DNA of 53,688 bases from Nocardia amamiensis NBRC 102102 (GCF_001612745.1 NZ_BDBA01000015.1:1-53688); one strand, 5' to 3'. Positions 9,486 to 16,556 are shown, counted from the first letter of the stretch. Notes: generated by a model not told the origin, from the sequence alone. Numbers and translations: made by a program.

Positions 9486-10826
9486 TCAGCGGCCGCGCTC
9501 CGTCAGGGTCAGAAACAGGTTCCGCGGACTGAACGTGGTCCCGACCGCCTTCTCGAAGGTGGAGCCGGGTTGTGCGCACAGACGCCACCTACCCGCTATC
9601 GTCGCCAATGCCAGGGTCGCTTCGACGACAGCGAAGACGTCTCCGATGCACTTGCGCGATCCTCCGCCGAACTGCACCATCGCCTCGCGCGGGATCTCAC
9701 CGACCCGCTCCGGTGACCAGCGGTCGGGATCGAACCGCTCCGGATCGGCGAACAGCCTCGAATCCCGGTGCACCACATACGGGCTGAACATCACCGAAGC
9801 GCCCTTCGGAATCCGGAACCCGCCGAGCTCGACGTCTTCGGTGGCACGGCGGGTCAGTATCCAAGCGGGCGGATAGCAGCGCAGGGACTCGCTGATCACC
9901 TGGGCGGTATAGGTCAGCTGCCGGCAATCGGCGTACTCGGCCGGTCGCCCGGCCAGGACCTGATCCACCTCGGCGTGGAGCCGGGCCTCCACCTCGGGAT
10001 GCTCCGTCAGCAGGTAGAACACCCACGAAAGCGTCGCCGCCGTGGTTTCCGCACCGGCCACCAGGATCGTCGTGATCTGATCGTGGATCTCTTGATCGGA
10101 CAACGCGGCACCCGCCTCCGCATCACGCGCGTTGAGCAGCATGCCGAGCAGATCGCGCGCACTCGATTCGTCCCGCCGATAATTGGCGATCACTCGGTCG
10201 ACCATCGGGTGCAGCCGCGCCAACCTCTTGGCCCACTCCCGGTTGCGCGGAAGCGGCAGTTTGTTCAGCACCGGCAGTGGGCTGACCATCTTCTTGTACA
10301 GCAGGTCGAATATTCGCGGCAGACCATGCTGTATCTCGGCCGCCAGATCATTGCCCAGATCCGAGGAGATCAGGGTCTTTCCCGTCACCGCCAGTGTCAG
10401 CGCCGTCATCTCCTCCCGGACGTCGAGGACCCGGCCTTCCTCCCAGGTGGCGGTTTGCTCGATGATCTGGTTTCGCATGATCTCCGCATAGTGCGCGATC
10501 CGATCACGACGAAAGGCCGGTTGCATCAGCAGTCTCTGGCGCCGGTGCTCCTCACCTTCGGAACTGAGCAACCCGTTGCCGATCAATTCCCCTGCGTTTT
10601 CGACGGCCGCGCCCTTGTCGAAGTGGCGCTGCTCGACAACAAGAGCCTGTCGAACCAACTCAGCGGAGCTCAACACGTACACGCCCTGCGGCCCGAGCTT
10701 GATCCGCACGATGTCGGACTGCTCCCGCAGCGACTCGAAGAATTCCAGCGGGTTCCTCCGAAGTCGCAACGCGTGGCCCAGTAACGGAATTCCGCCGCTT
10801 GCTGCGGGTATCACGGAAGCAGACAT
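9486..10826 (-). CDS. Cytochrome P450 (canonical monooxygenase)
   Basis: 446 aa. All P450 signatures are present: proline-rich start (GGIPLLGHALRL), C-helix HRRQRLLMQPAF, I-helix AGAETTAAT, K-helix ESLR, PERF motif (ADPERFDPDRW) and heme loop FGGGSRKCIG. It resembles bacterial P450s with eukaryote-like architecture such as pentalenene oxygenases, but no terpene cyclase or redox partner is adjacent, so the substrate is unknown. Start chosen at MSASVIPAASG, just before the proline-rich segment. The AraC gene follows on the same strand after 141 bp. Confidence 0.88.
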   Translation of the reverse strand: MSASVIPAASGGIPLLGHALRLRRNPLEFFESLREQSDIVRIKLGPQGVYVLSSAELVRQALVVEQRHFDKGAAVENAGELIGNGLLSSEGEEHRRQRLLMQPAFRRDRIAHYAEIMRNQIIEQTATWEEGRVLDVREEMTALTLAVTGKTLISSDLGNDLAAEIQHGLPRIFDLLYKKMVSPLPVLNKLPLPRNREWAKRLARLHPMVDRVIANYRRDESSARDLLGMLLNARDAEAGAALSDQEIHDQITTILVAGAETTAATLSWVFYLLTEHPEVEARLHAEVDQVLAGRPAEYADCRQLTYTAQVISESLRCYPPAWILTRRATEDVELGGFRIPKGASVMFSPYVVHRDSRLFADPERFDPDRWSPERVGEIPREAMVQFGGGSRKCIGDVFAVVEATLALATIAGRWRLCAQPGSTFEKAVGTTFSPRNLFLTLTERGR

Positions 10827-11037
10827 CGAGACTCCAATGCATGTGGGCGAGCAGGATGACACGAGCTCGGAGGCAAATCGCTCGTCGCCGTCGAACTCAT
10901 CGGCGACACGCTCGACCGAAGGACACGGCACGTCGATGATCGAATATCGCGGCGTTGCTGACGAGAACAAAGCGCGCCAATCCTGCGGCGTGTTGTGCCA
11001 TGCTCGGACCGACATGACCAAGAGTCCGACGGCAAGC

Positions 11038-11071
11038 GGAGGAGCCGGGCTATACCCTGCCCGGCTCCTCC
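11038..11071 (-). terminator. 13-bp hairpin directly after the tRNA-Asn-like gene
   Basis: Perfect 13-bp GC-rich stem (11038-11050 with 11059-11071) and 8-nt loop, starting one base beyond the tRNA discriminator position. No T-run follows in the minus direction, which is common for actinobacterial terminators. It most likely ends the transcript carrying the tRNA-like RNAs. Confidence 0.7.
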
Positions 11072-11144
11072 TGTTACGAGCGGGATTCGAACCCGCACCC
11101 GTCGGATTAACAGTCCGATGCTCTGCCGATTGAGCTATCGCTGC
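11072..11144 (-). tRNA. tRNA-Asn (GUU)-like gene with mispaired acceptor stem
   Basis: On the minus strand: acceptor GCAGCGA, TA, D-arm GCTC/GAGC with a GG-containing loop, anticodon stem TCGGA/TCCGA around CTGTTAA (anticodon GTT at 11111-11109), 5-nt variable loop, T-arm GCGGG/CCCGC with TTCGAAT, then TCGTAAC and discriminator A. The D, anticodon and T arms are perfect. The acceptor has two mismatches (C2-A71 and A3-A70) and one G-U. CCA is not encoded. Either a degenerate accessory tRNA or an RNA whose acceptor is under no charging constraint. It lies 46 nt downstream of the permuted tRNA-like module. Confidence 0.7.
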
Positions 11145-11190
11145 ACCATCTGTGACCCCTGCGCCCGCGAGTGCGTTTCAGGATGATGTA

Positions 11191-11260
11191 CCCCGCGCGT
11201 TGCCATTACGCTACAGCGCCACGTAGAGGCGCTGCCCGGACTCGAACCGGGATTTCGGGG
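11191..11260 (-). ncRNA. Circularly permuted tRNA-like RNA (Y RNA/YrlA-like module candidate)
   Basis: Read on the minus strand, tRNA elements occur in permuted order: anticodon-stem 3' strand CCCCG, AAAT, T-arm CCCGG-TTCGAGT-CCGGG, acceptor 3' strand CAGCGCC, 7-nt loop TCTACGT, acceptor 5' strand GGCGCTG, TA, D-arm GCGT-AATGGCA-ACGC, G, anticodon-stem 5' strand CGGGG. Every stem pairs perfectly (7-bp acceptor, 4-bp D, 5-bp anticodon, 5-bp T). Tertiary-contact residues U8, A14, G18-G19, A21, G26 and the T-loop are canonical. The acceptor is closed by a loop and the anticodon stem opens outward, as described for bacterial YrlA Y RNAs that mimic tRNA. Outer flanks can pair GGGTGTG (11279-11273) with CGCACTC (11175-11169). 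No Ro60/TROVE gene is in the window. Alternative: a permuted tRNA gene. Confidence 0.65.
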
Positions 11261-11271
11261 GTGCGTCGCGT

Positions 11272-11388
11272 TCACACCCATGAGCTCGAGGTCGATGGTG
11301 TTGTTGAGCTTGGAGCAAGAGCTTGAGTCTCATCGGCTGGGCACTGCCCCGCCGTCAGCTCGAGTTTCAATTTCAGCTTGTGCTCCAT
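11272..11388 (-). CDS. Possible 38-aa peptide between the 244-aa gene and the tRNA-like RNA
   Basis: The frame runs from ATG at 11388 to TGA at 11274-11272. The first half is charged and amphipathic (MEHKLKLKLELTAGQ), the second half is Ser/Thr/Pro-rich and ends in SSSWV. A G-run abuts the ATG with no spacing, so the ribosome binding site is poor. A 5-bp CCCCC/GGGGG hairpin (11390-11402) sits just upstream. The stop codon lies in the strand proposed to pair with the far side of the permuted RNA. It may be a genuine small protein of the locus or part of the RNA leader. Confidence 0.35.
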   Translation of the reverse strand: MEHKLKLKLELTAGQCPADETQALAPSSTTPSTSSSWV

Positions 11389-11417
11389 CCCCCCGAAGGG
11401 GGAGTCTTTGGCCCCGG

Positions 11418-12152
11418 TTATCCGAACAGATAGCCGAGGATCGCCTCGCCCGGCTCGACGTCGGTCACCGCGGTCGAATTCGCTGTCTCCCGAGCATACT
11501 TCACCGCATCGGTCAGCTTCCCGAGCCGAGCACGCATCTCACTGACCTCCTTGGCCGGCAACGCTCCCGAGAACTTCGTGGTCGTCCAACGTCCGACCAC
11601 CACGTCCTCGTGATAGACCTGCACCTGGGCCGGGTGCTTGTCAGTGGCGGCCGCCAGCACATGGTTGCGCGGCACCTTCTTGGTCCGCACCGTCTGGCTG
11701 GGCTCGGTCGCGTAGCAGTCCGTCACATCGTCGAACGACCAAGCCTCAGCCGGGTCGAGCGTCGGCAGCTTGGCGATGAACGACTTCAATTCACCCAGCT
11801 GCTTCTCCAGGAACAACAGGTAAGTCACCGGCAGGTCCGTGGCGAGCGTGTTTCCGTCCACCACCAGGTCGGCCTTCGCCGAGCAGTTGGCCACGTCCTT
11901 CGTGGCGGTGACGTTCAACAGCCTGGCCAGGGTCGCCGTGACATCCGCGATCACCTCGCTGACCCGAACCTGCACCCGCTTCGACTCCGGCGGAAGCGCC
12001 TCACCTTCGTCATCCAACGGCCGGTAGGTACGGGAAATACCAGCCAGCAGCTCGGTCTTGCCCACCCGCTGGTACGCGGCGGTCAGGTCAGCGTTCGCCT
12101 GAGACTTCGCACCCTTCTCGATGGCGATGAGCTGGTTCAGCTTGGTGGTCAC
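11418..12152 (-). CDS. Uncharacterised 244-aa protein next to tRNA-like RNAs
   Basis: GTG start preceded by GAGAGGA at good spacing. The protein is soluble and mostly helical, with a Lys-rich N-terminus (MTTKLNQLIAIEKGAKS) and recognisable blocks SRTYRPLDDEGEALPPES, VTYLLFLEKQLGELK, KVPRNHV and FGYLFG-like end (ILGYLFG). I recall close relatives as an unnamed family spread across bacteria and actinophages, but cannot verify its database name here. The acidic and Arg/Lys-rich blocks could contact RNA. It is the first gene of a minus-strand unit that continues into the permuted tRNA-like RNA and the tRNA-Asn-like gene, suggesting a role in making, binding or using these RNAs. That role is inference. 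Confidence 0.75.
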   Translation of the reverse strand: MTTKLNQLIAIEKGAKSQANADLTAAYQRVGKTELLAGISRTYRPLDDEGEALPPESKRVQVRVSEVIADVTATLARLLNVTATKDVANCSAKADLVVDGNTLATDLPVTYLLFLEKQLGELKSFIAKLPTLDPAEAWSFDDVTDCYATEPSQTVRTKKVPRNHVLAAATDKHPAQVQVYHEDVVVGRWTTTKFSGALPAKEVSEMRARLGKLTDAVKYARETANSTAVTDVEPGEAILGYLFG

Positions 12153-12402
12153 GATATTCCTCTCCGTTGCCCGATCCGCAACGGTGCAACCGTAGAGGAA
12201 CCGGCATCACGTCCGCCAGCGAATTTCCGGTTCTCCTAAGACTATTCGGCAGCGATCACTCCTGACGACCTCTGGGATCCTTCGGTGCGTCGGTGTCCGA
12301 GGTGGCAAGATTCCACACCGAGAGTGCAGAACAACCGAAGAAGCTCGGCTAGTGGAGAAGATTCACCGGCAAGGACCGACCGAAGCCGAAATGGCACGCG
12401 GA

Positions 12403-12774
12403 TCAGGGTCGGCTTCCGGGCTTGGCCTGGTCGCCCAAAGTCTCGCGGAGGAATGCCATCGCGGCGGCGGCATCGGGGTCCTCGACATACGGGCGTGACG
12501 TGGCCTCTACCTGGTGCTGCGCGTCCGACTGTGCACGCTGGATGGTCTCCAGCAGTACCCGCGCGAGCCGGGCTTCGCCAAGGCGAAGCGCCTGTGGCGT
12601 GAGCCGCAAATCGGTGACCTTGCCGTGCGCGTCCACAGTGACGCCCAGCTCACCGTTCCGGGAGCCGGCCCGGACCGTTATCTGTGCGAGGGCCTGCCTC
12701 AAGGCGTAATTCTTGCGCCGCCATTCCGCTACGGCACGACGCTGCTCCTCGTTCCATTGGTCCAAATAGTCCAC
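12403..12774 (-). CDS. YbaB/EbfC-like DNA-binding protein, ESX-associated type
   Basis: 123 aa. An N-terminal coiled coil (QRRAVAEWRRKNYALRQALAQITV), the central beta strands with GELGVTVDAHGKVTDLRLTP, and a C-terminal helix match YbaB/EbfC fold proteins, in particular the variants encoded in mycobacterial and nocardial type VII secretion gene clusters. YbaB proteins are nucleoid-associated dimers; the ESX-linked members have no settled function. It is the last gene of the toxin operon, 41 bp after the second immunity candidate. Confidence 0.75.
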   Translation of the reverse strand: MDYLDQWNEEQRRAVAEWRRKNYALRQALAQITVRAGSRNGELGVTVDAHGKVTDLRLTPQALRLGEARLARVLLETIQRAQSDAQHQVEATSRPYVEDPDAAAAMAFLRETLGDQAKPGSRP

Positions 12775-12815
12775 GACGACTCCTGGGGGTCAGATCGTTC
12801 AGGCAGTGAGCTGGG

Positions 12816-13046
12816 CTACTCTCGGTAGAAGCCGACCTGGTAGTCGCAGGTGTCCTCGATCGCGAACGGTTCGCTGATGTATCGAGCGAGCTCGCCTACC
12901 TGTGCCCGGGTAACGTCGTAGCCATATATTTCGATTCCTTCATCAATATTCAGAAACCGCTTCAGCGCTGCAAGATCGATGCCGCGCAGTGGGTACTCGT
13001 CGACCAGGTGCCCAGACTGCCTATCATAGGCTTCCAGGTAGTTCAA
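12816..13046 (-). CDS. Second immunity candidate of the colicin E3-type toxin operon
   Basis: 76 aa, paralogue of the next gene upstream: both start M-x-YL-x-A-(Y/F)-D, share (V/D)-(D/R)-(E/D)-YPL-x-G-(I/L)-D, and end with a CDYQVxxYR(E/D) tail. It is acidic, without signal peptide or membrane segment, as expected for a cytoplasmic neutraliser. It is shorter than its paralogue, lacking the insertion before GYDV. It may be a duplicated immunity protein guarding against variants of the toxin. Function is inferred from position and paralogy. Confidence 0.65.
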   Translation of the reverse strand: MNYLEAYDRQSGHLVDEYPLRGIDLAALKRFLNIDEGIEIYGYDVTRAQVGELARYISEPFAIEDTCDYQVGFYRE

Positions 13047-13073
13047 TTGCCCTCCAAAGATCTGGTCAACAGT

Positions 13074-13331
13074 CTAGTCTCGATAGTATTCGACTTGATA
13101 GTCGCATGAGCTATCTACTGCGAAGTCACCGACAATGTATTTTGTTAATCTGGGCAGTATCGACAAGGGCACATCGTATCCCCCAGCTTCCGGAGGGTAC
13201 TGGATACCATCTATCTCATAGCTGTCCCCGAACTCGAGTAGATCCTTCAGTGTTGCGGTATCCAAACCGATCAATGGATAGTCTCGCACCAGTATTTCGG
13301 ATTCCTTATCGAATGCTCCCAAGTACCACAT
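13074..13331 (-). CDS. Immunity protein candidate for the adjacent toxin
   Basis: 85 aa, the size of colicin E3 immunity protein Im3/cloacin immunity proteins. The start lies one base after the toxin stop. The last ~35 residues (GYDVPLSILPRL..., ending DYQVEYYRD) follow the pattern of the end of Im3 (x-FDV-x5-PLL, ending in a Y-x-V-x-FDYRD block) as I recall that sequence. The protein is acidic (net negative), suited to block a basic RNase domain. Probable role: binds the C-terminal RNase domain in the cytoplasm and prevents self-intoxication. Confidence 0.75.
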   Translation of the reverse strand: MWYLGAFDKESEILVRDYPLIGLDTATLKDLLEFGDSYEIDGIQYPPEAGGYDVPLSILPRLTKYIVGDFAVDSSCDYQVEYYRD

Positions 13332-13332
13332 A

Positions 13333-14538
13333 TCACTTCTCCGGGCTGCGTGTAGGATCTGGCGGCTTTGTCTGATTCCCCGTATTCGGGTCGTACTCGC
13401 CTAGATGTTTTCCGTTCTTGCTGTACTTCTCCACAGCGCCGTGCTGATAGTCCCACTCGTAGATGTTTCCATCATTGTCTACCCATCGTTTTCGCCTGCC
13501 AAGGCGTTTTGCCGGTTTCGCCTTTGGAAAGCCTGGCAAATCTTTCGGTGGCGGATTGTAATGCCAGTTGCTTCCGCCTGCGTTCGTGCTGGCGTTGAAC
13601 TGAGTCGGATTGGCTTCGAGGAGTGGTTGCAGGTCCGTGGCAATGCCGATGACTGCCGCGCCCGCAGCGACCGTGACTCCTGTTGCGAGAGCGGCGGCTG
13701 CGTCGAACGCGATGAGTACGGTGACGATAGCCGCTCCGGCGGAGCTGCCTGCTGCGGCTGTCGTCCCAACGGCACCCGTTCCAGCGGTGAAGATGCCGAC
13801 CAGCACCCCGGCGATGATTCCGACGCCAACCGCGCCCGCGAGGATGGCGAGGATCTTCTGGTGCGCATCCTCGATCTGCTGTGCCCAGTCGTCACATGCT
13901 CTGGCGAGACTCTCGTATTGCGTAGCGACGGTCTCGACGCTCGTGAACACCGCGTCCATCTGGGCAAGCGCCTGTGGCAGTTCGTCCGAGGCGATTTCCT
14001 CGAGGTTCAGCCACGCCTGCCCGGTGCCGTCGCTGGCATTGCGTAACCCTTTAGCCGCGTCTCTCCACGCTTTTCCGAGTCTCCGCAGCTTCTCCGGGTC
14101 TCCGTTCGGCCAAGTGTGGCCCTGCAGCCAGCTGCTGACCAGTTCCCAGCCGAATGGTGGATCTGTGTCACCGCCGAATGCACCCTTGAATATGGGCGCC
14201 GTCGTGGTCTCGAGGACCGCGGGCGCCGGGTCCGGCGTCTCGGGAGGTGTCTTGTTGAGTTTCTCGGTATTGACATGATTGACGGCGGTGAAGGCAAGTA
14301 GGTCATGGAGCTTGCCGAATGCGTTGACGATGTTGGTTCCGGCGGCCACGGCATTGAACGCGGCCGGGTCGTAACTGCTGGCCCAGGTGCGGCCGGCGCT
14401 GTCGCTGCCCGCGCAGCCCCAGTCCTTGTCGAGCGCCGTGGCGAGTGTCCGGACGACACCGTCGGCGTTGTGGCGGGCGGCTTCGTACAGTGTCGCCGCG
14501 TTGGACAGGACGCCCGGGTCCATGGTGATGGGCGCCAT
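13333..14538 (-). CDS. Type VII-secreted polymorphic toxin with colicin E3-type 16S rRNase domain
   Basis: 401 aa from an ATG sharing its A with the upstream TGA (a GTG nine bases earlier is possible). Residues 1-100 and 130-230 are helical WXG/ESX-type export regions. Two glycine/alanine-rich hydrophobic segments (about 228-256 and 268-302) could help membrane passage. After NPPPKDLPGFPKAKP the last ~70 residues match the cytotoxic domain of colicin E3/cloacin DF13: basic KRLGRRKRW, then EWDYQHGAVEKY and DPNTGNQ, DPTR. Asp363, His366, Glu370 and Arg397 correspond to the E3 catalytic D510, H513, E517 and R545. E3 domains cleave 16S rRNA at the decoding site. Two immunity candidates follow. 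Confidence 0.88.
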   Translation of the reverse strand: MAPITMDPGVLSNAATLYEAARHNADGVVRTLATALDKDWGCAGSDSAGRTWASSYDPAAFNAVAAGTNIVNAFGKLHDLLAFTAVNHVNTEKLNKTPPETPDPAPAVLETTTAPIFKGAFGGDTDPPFGWELVSSWLQGHTWPNGDPEKLRRLGKAWRDAAKGLRNASDGTGQAWLNLEEIASDELPQALAQMDAVFTSVETVATQYESLARACDDWAQQIEDAHQKILAILAGAVGVGIIAGVLVGIFTAGTGAVGTTAAAGSSAGAAIVTVLIAFDAAAALATGVTVAAGAAVIGIATDLQPLLEANPTQFNASTNAGGSNWHYNPPPKDLPGFPKAKPAKRLGRRKRWVDNDGNIYEWDYQHGAVEKYSKNGKHLGEYDPNTGNQTKPPDPTRSPEK

Positions 14539-14825
14539 CAGGGCCACATTCGTCGATTGTGGGCAATATTGGCCAGGTACCGGTCCCGCGCGGCGCGTAC
14601 GGCGTTTTCGAGTTCCGCGAGAGCCGTCTTCATGTCGTTCATCTCACGGTGCCAGGTGTCATGTTTCGACCGATGTGCGTCCGCCGCACTGCCTTCCCAC
14701 TCGATGTGCAGCGCAGCGACTTCGCGCTCGACATCGGCGATGCGTTGCTCGATCTGCTGGCCGATTCGTCGAGCCTTGTCCACGAGTGTCAGAATCCGGT
14801 CGGTGTCCGCAGTGTAGGCGGACAT
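14538..14825 (-). CDS. WXG100 family protein (second of pair)
   Basis: 95 aa helical hairpin protein. The central turn is W-E-G (HIEWEGSAADAH), flanked by two amphipathic helices (ILTLVDKARRIGQQIEQRI and MKTALAELENAVRAARDRY). Both ends are coupled: the ATG shares one base with the previous stop and its stop shares one base with the toxin ATG (TGATG at each junction). With the preceding WXG100 protein it probably forms the heterodimer that accompanies the toxin through an ESX secretion system, which is not encoded in this window. Confidence 0.8.
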   Translation of the reverse strand: MSAYTADTDRILTLVDKARRIGQQIEQRIADVEREVAALHIEWEGSAADAHRSKHDTWHREMNDMKTALAELENAVRAARDRYLANIAHNRRMWP

Positions 14826-15133
14826 CACGGATTGCCCAGGTTGAACTGAACGTACGTAAGGTCGCTCGCGTTGCTGTTGTCGGTCTTCACGTACCTGTCA
14901 GCGGCTTGATGGATCAACGCCGCATCCTCGCTGAGAGCGGCAGCGACCTTCCGAGCGGAATCCACCCACTCGACCCATAACGCGGCGTGTGTATCGGCCG
15001 CCTCGCCAGTCCAATCGGCGGACATCAGCGCGTCGGCTTCCTTGCGCAACGCCTCGACGTCGTCCCAGAACTCATTCGCCCTTGCCGACATCCGCTCGGC
15101 CGCGGCGTGCATCTGTTCGGGATTGCTATGCAC
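14825..15133 (-). CDS. WXG100 family protein (first of pair)
   Basis: 102 aa, first gene of the toxin operon. Helix-turn-helix-hairpin layout with the W-T-G turn in MSADWTGEAADTHAALW, followed by a long helix ending near YVKTDNSNA. The N-terminus (MHSNPEQMHAAAERMSARANEF) is the usual first WXG100 helix. No signal peptide, as expected for ESX substrates. It likely pairs with the product of the next gene to chaperone and co-secrete the downstream toxin. Confidence 0.82.
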   Translation of the reverse strand: MHSNPEQMHAAAERMSARANEFWDDVEALRKEADALMSADWTGEAADTHAALWVEWVDSARKVAAALSEDAALIHQAADRYVKTDNSNASDLTYVQFNLGNP

Positions 15134-15207
15134 CTTGCGACGCTACCACGGAGACGAGGGCGGATCGCCGAGTGGAATTTCTAAGCCGCAGTAGGGCTTC
15201 CGCGGTC

Positions 15208-16116
15208 TCAAGACACCGCCGTCCATCGCACCTCGCGGTCCCCGCGCCGCAGGGACGAGATCCGTACCCTCAGCTGTTCGGCCGCTGTCGGCTTGTCAGG
15301 CGCCAGCCGGATATACGCGCCAACAGAGTGCAGCTCGGCGATGTCACGGAGCAGATGCCAATGCGGCCAAGCCAGGAGGTCGTATCCGTAGGCGTCGAAG
15401 AATCGGCGCCGGTCGATCTCCGGCTCGTGAAAGTGATCCGGTAGCCCGCTGACGAGATCCAGTTCCCGTGGACCGATGCAGCACTGGTCCCAGTCGATCA
15501 GGACAAAGCCCCGGTCGGTGTGGACAGCGTTCTCGGAGTGGGCGTCTGCGTGGATCAAGCCGCGACCCAAGGGGAATTCGGCAGCGTTGTAGGCGTCGAC
15601 CAGTTCGTCCGCGCGTGTGGCGATCCACAGATGATCGTCGGCATCGAGCGCCGGGCGCGTTCGGCTGGCATCCAACGTGAGCGCCTCGCGCAACCGATGC
15701 AACGGCCGGTATTCGGGTACCGGCAAGGGTGGGCGTGGTAAATGGTGTAAGCGCCGGAGCACTCCAGCAATGTCCGTCGAGCTCGCTAGCGTCCGCGTCG
15801 GACAGTATGGCCAAAAGGTGGCAACCACCCCGGCCGCGATGACGGGTTGCTCACCAGGAAGAGGGCATAGCCCGATCGGCTCACCGTCCTGTTCGTTCAG
15901 CCACCGTGTGACGGCGACGCCGGTATTGGCACGCGCTCGCCTGAGGTCTGTGTCCGGAGCCATCCGCACGATTACGCCGCCGTTGCCCTCGCCCGCCAGC
16001 AGGTACACCGCGTTCGACCGGTGGTGCAGCAACTCCGCGCCATCAGTGACAATCCCGAAGGCCGCGCATACCGCTTTCAGCGCATCTACGCTGGGGAGTC
16101 CACTGGCGTCGGTCAC
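15208..16116 (-). CDS. Aminoglycoside phosphotransferase (APH) family kinase
   Basis: 302 aa protein kinase-like fold. Brenner-type catalytic loop LIHADAHSENAV (H-x-D-x4-N) and metal-binding IDWD are intact, and the N-terminal lobe has the nucleotide-contact region (NAVYLLAGEGNGGVIVRM). These APH/choline kinase-like enzymes phosphorylate small hydroxylated molecules; members of this size in actinomycetes are usually of unknown substrate rather than true resistance enzymes. The start overlaps the stop of the upstream TPR gene by 4 bp, so the two are co-translated. A true antibiotic substrate cannot be inferred. Confidence 0.82.
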   Translation of the reverse strand: MTDASGLPSVDALKAVCAAFGIVTDGAELLHHRSNAVYLLAGEGNGGVIVRMAPDTDLRRARANTGVAVTRWLNEQDGEPIGLCPLPGEQPVIAAGVVATFWPYCPTRTLASSTDIAGVLRRLHHLPRPPLPVPEYRPLHRLREALTLDASRTRPALDADDHLWIATRADELVDAYNAAEFPLGRGLIHADAHSENAVHTDRGFVLIDWDQCCIGPRELDLVSGLPDHFHEPEIDRRRFFDAYGYDLLAWPHWHLLRDIAELHSVGAYIRLAPDKPTAAEQLRVRISSLRRGDREVRWTAVS

Positions 16117-16556
16117 GGCGCGACCGCAGTAACCGTGTCGATCTCTTCGCGCATCTCAGCGACCGCGGGATGGCGATCGTATCGAGCGGCGATCGTACCG
16201 AGGTCACGCAACCGCGTGCAGCAACGTTCTGACGACACCACCGTGATGGCAGTGATCGCGTCGCGGCCACAGGTCGCCGCGCTGCCGTAGTCACCAACCT
16301 GGAGGTACGCACCAGCGAGCGTCGGCAGCGCTACGGCACGACTCCGGGCATGTTCGATCGCGTGCCCGTTGATTGCAGTAGTCAGGTGCTCTATGGCCGC
16401 GGGCGCGGCAGTCGCATCCGTCAACGAGAGCAGGTAATACGAGTGCCCTTGCTGCGCGATGATTTCCGCATGCGTGACGAACGACGCCCATGGTGGAGTG
16501 TTGTCGGCACTTTCGGCGCAGTAGAGACCCTCGGCCGTGCCCATCGCTCGCCGCAT
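16113..16556 (-). pseudogene. Truncated TPR-containing regulator-like gene
   Basis: 147 codons encoding TPR-like helices (AGAYLQVGDYGSAATCGRDAI; AIEHLTTAINGHAIEHARSRA). They look like the C-terminal part of the actinobacterial helix-turn-helix/TPR proteins that often precede phosphotransferase genes. The N-terminal HTH half is missing upstream, so the gene is probably a 5'-truncated remnant that may still be translated from the ATG at 16556. It overlaps the phosphotransferase start by 4 bp. Confidence 0.55.

Noticed and set aside
11191..11260. Reading the same elements as two ordinary tRNA genes
   Set aside because: Neither half can be completed in linear order: no T-arm follows the D-arm half, and no D-arm precedes the T-arm half. 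The two halves pair perfectly with each other instead.
11191..11260. Two-piece (permuted) tmRNA
   Set aside because: A full 4-bp D-arm with GG loop and a 5-bp anticodon stem are present, no tag-peptide reading frame is visible, and actinobacteria normally have one-piece tmRNA.
15208..16116. Antibiotic resistance kinase
   Set aside because: The catalytic motifs only establish the APH fold. The protein is not close to any named aminoglycoside kinase I recognise, so no resistance claim is made.
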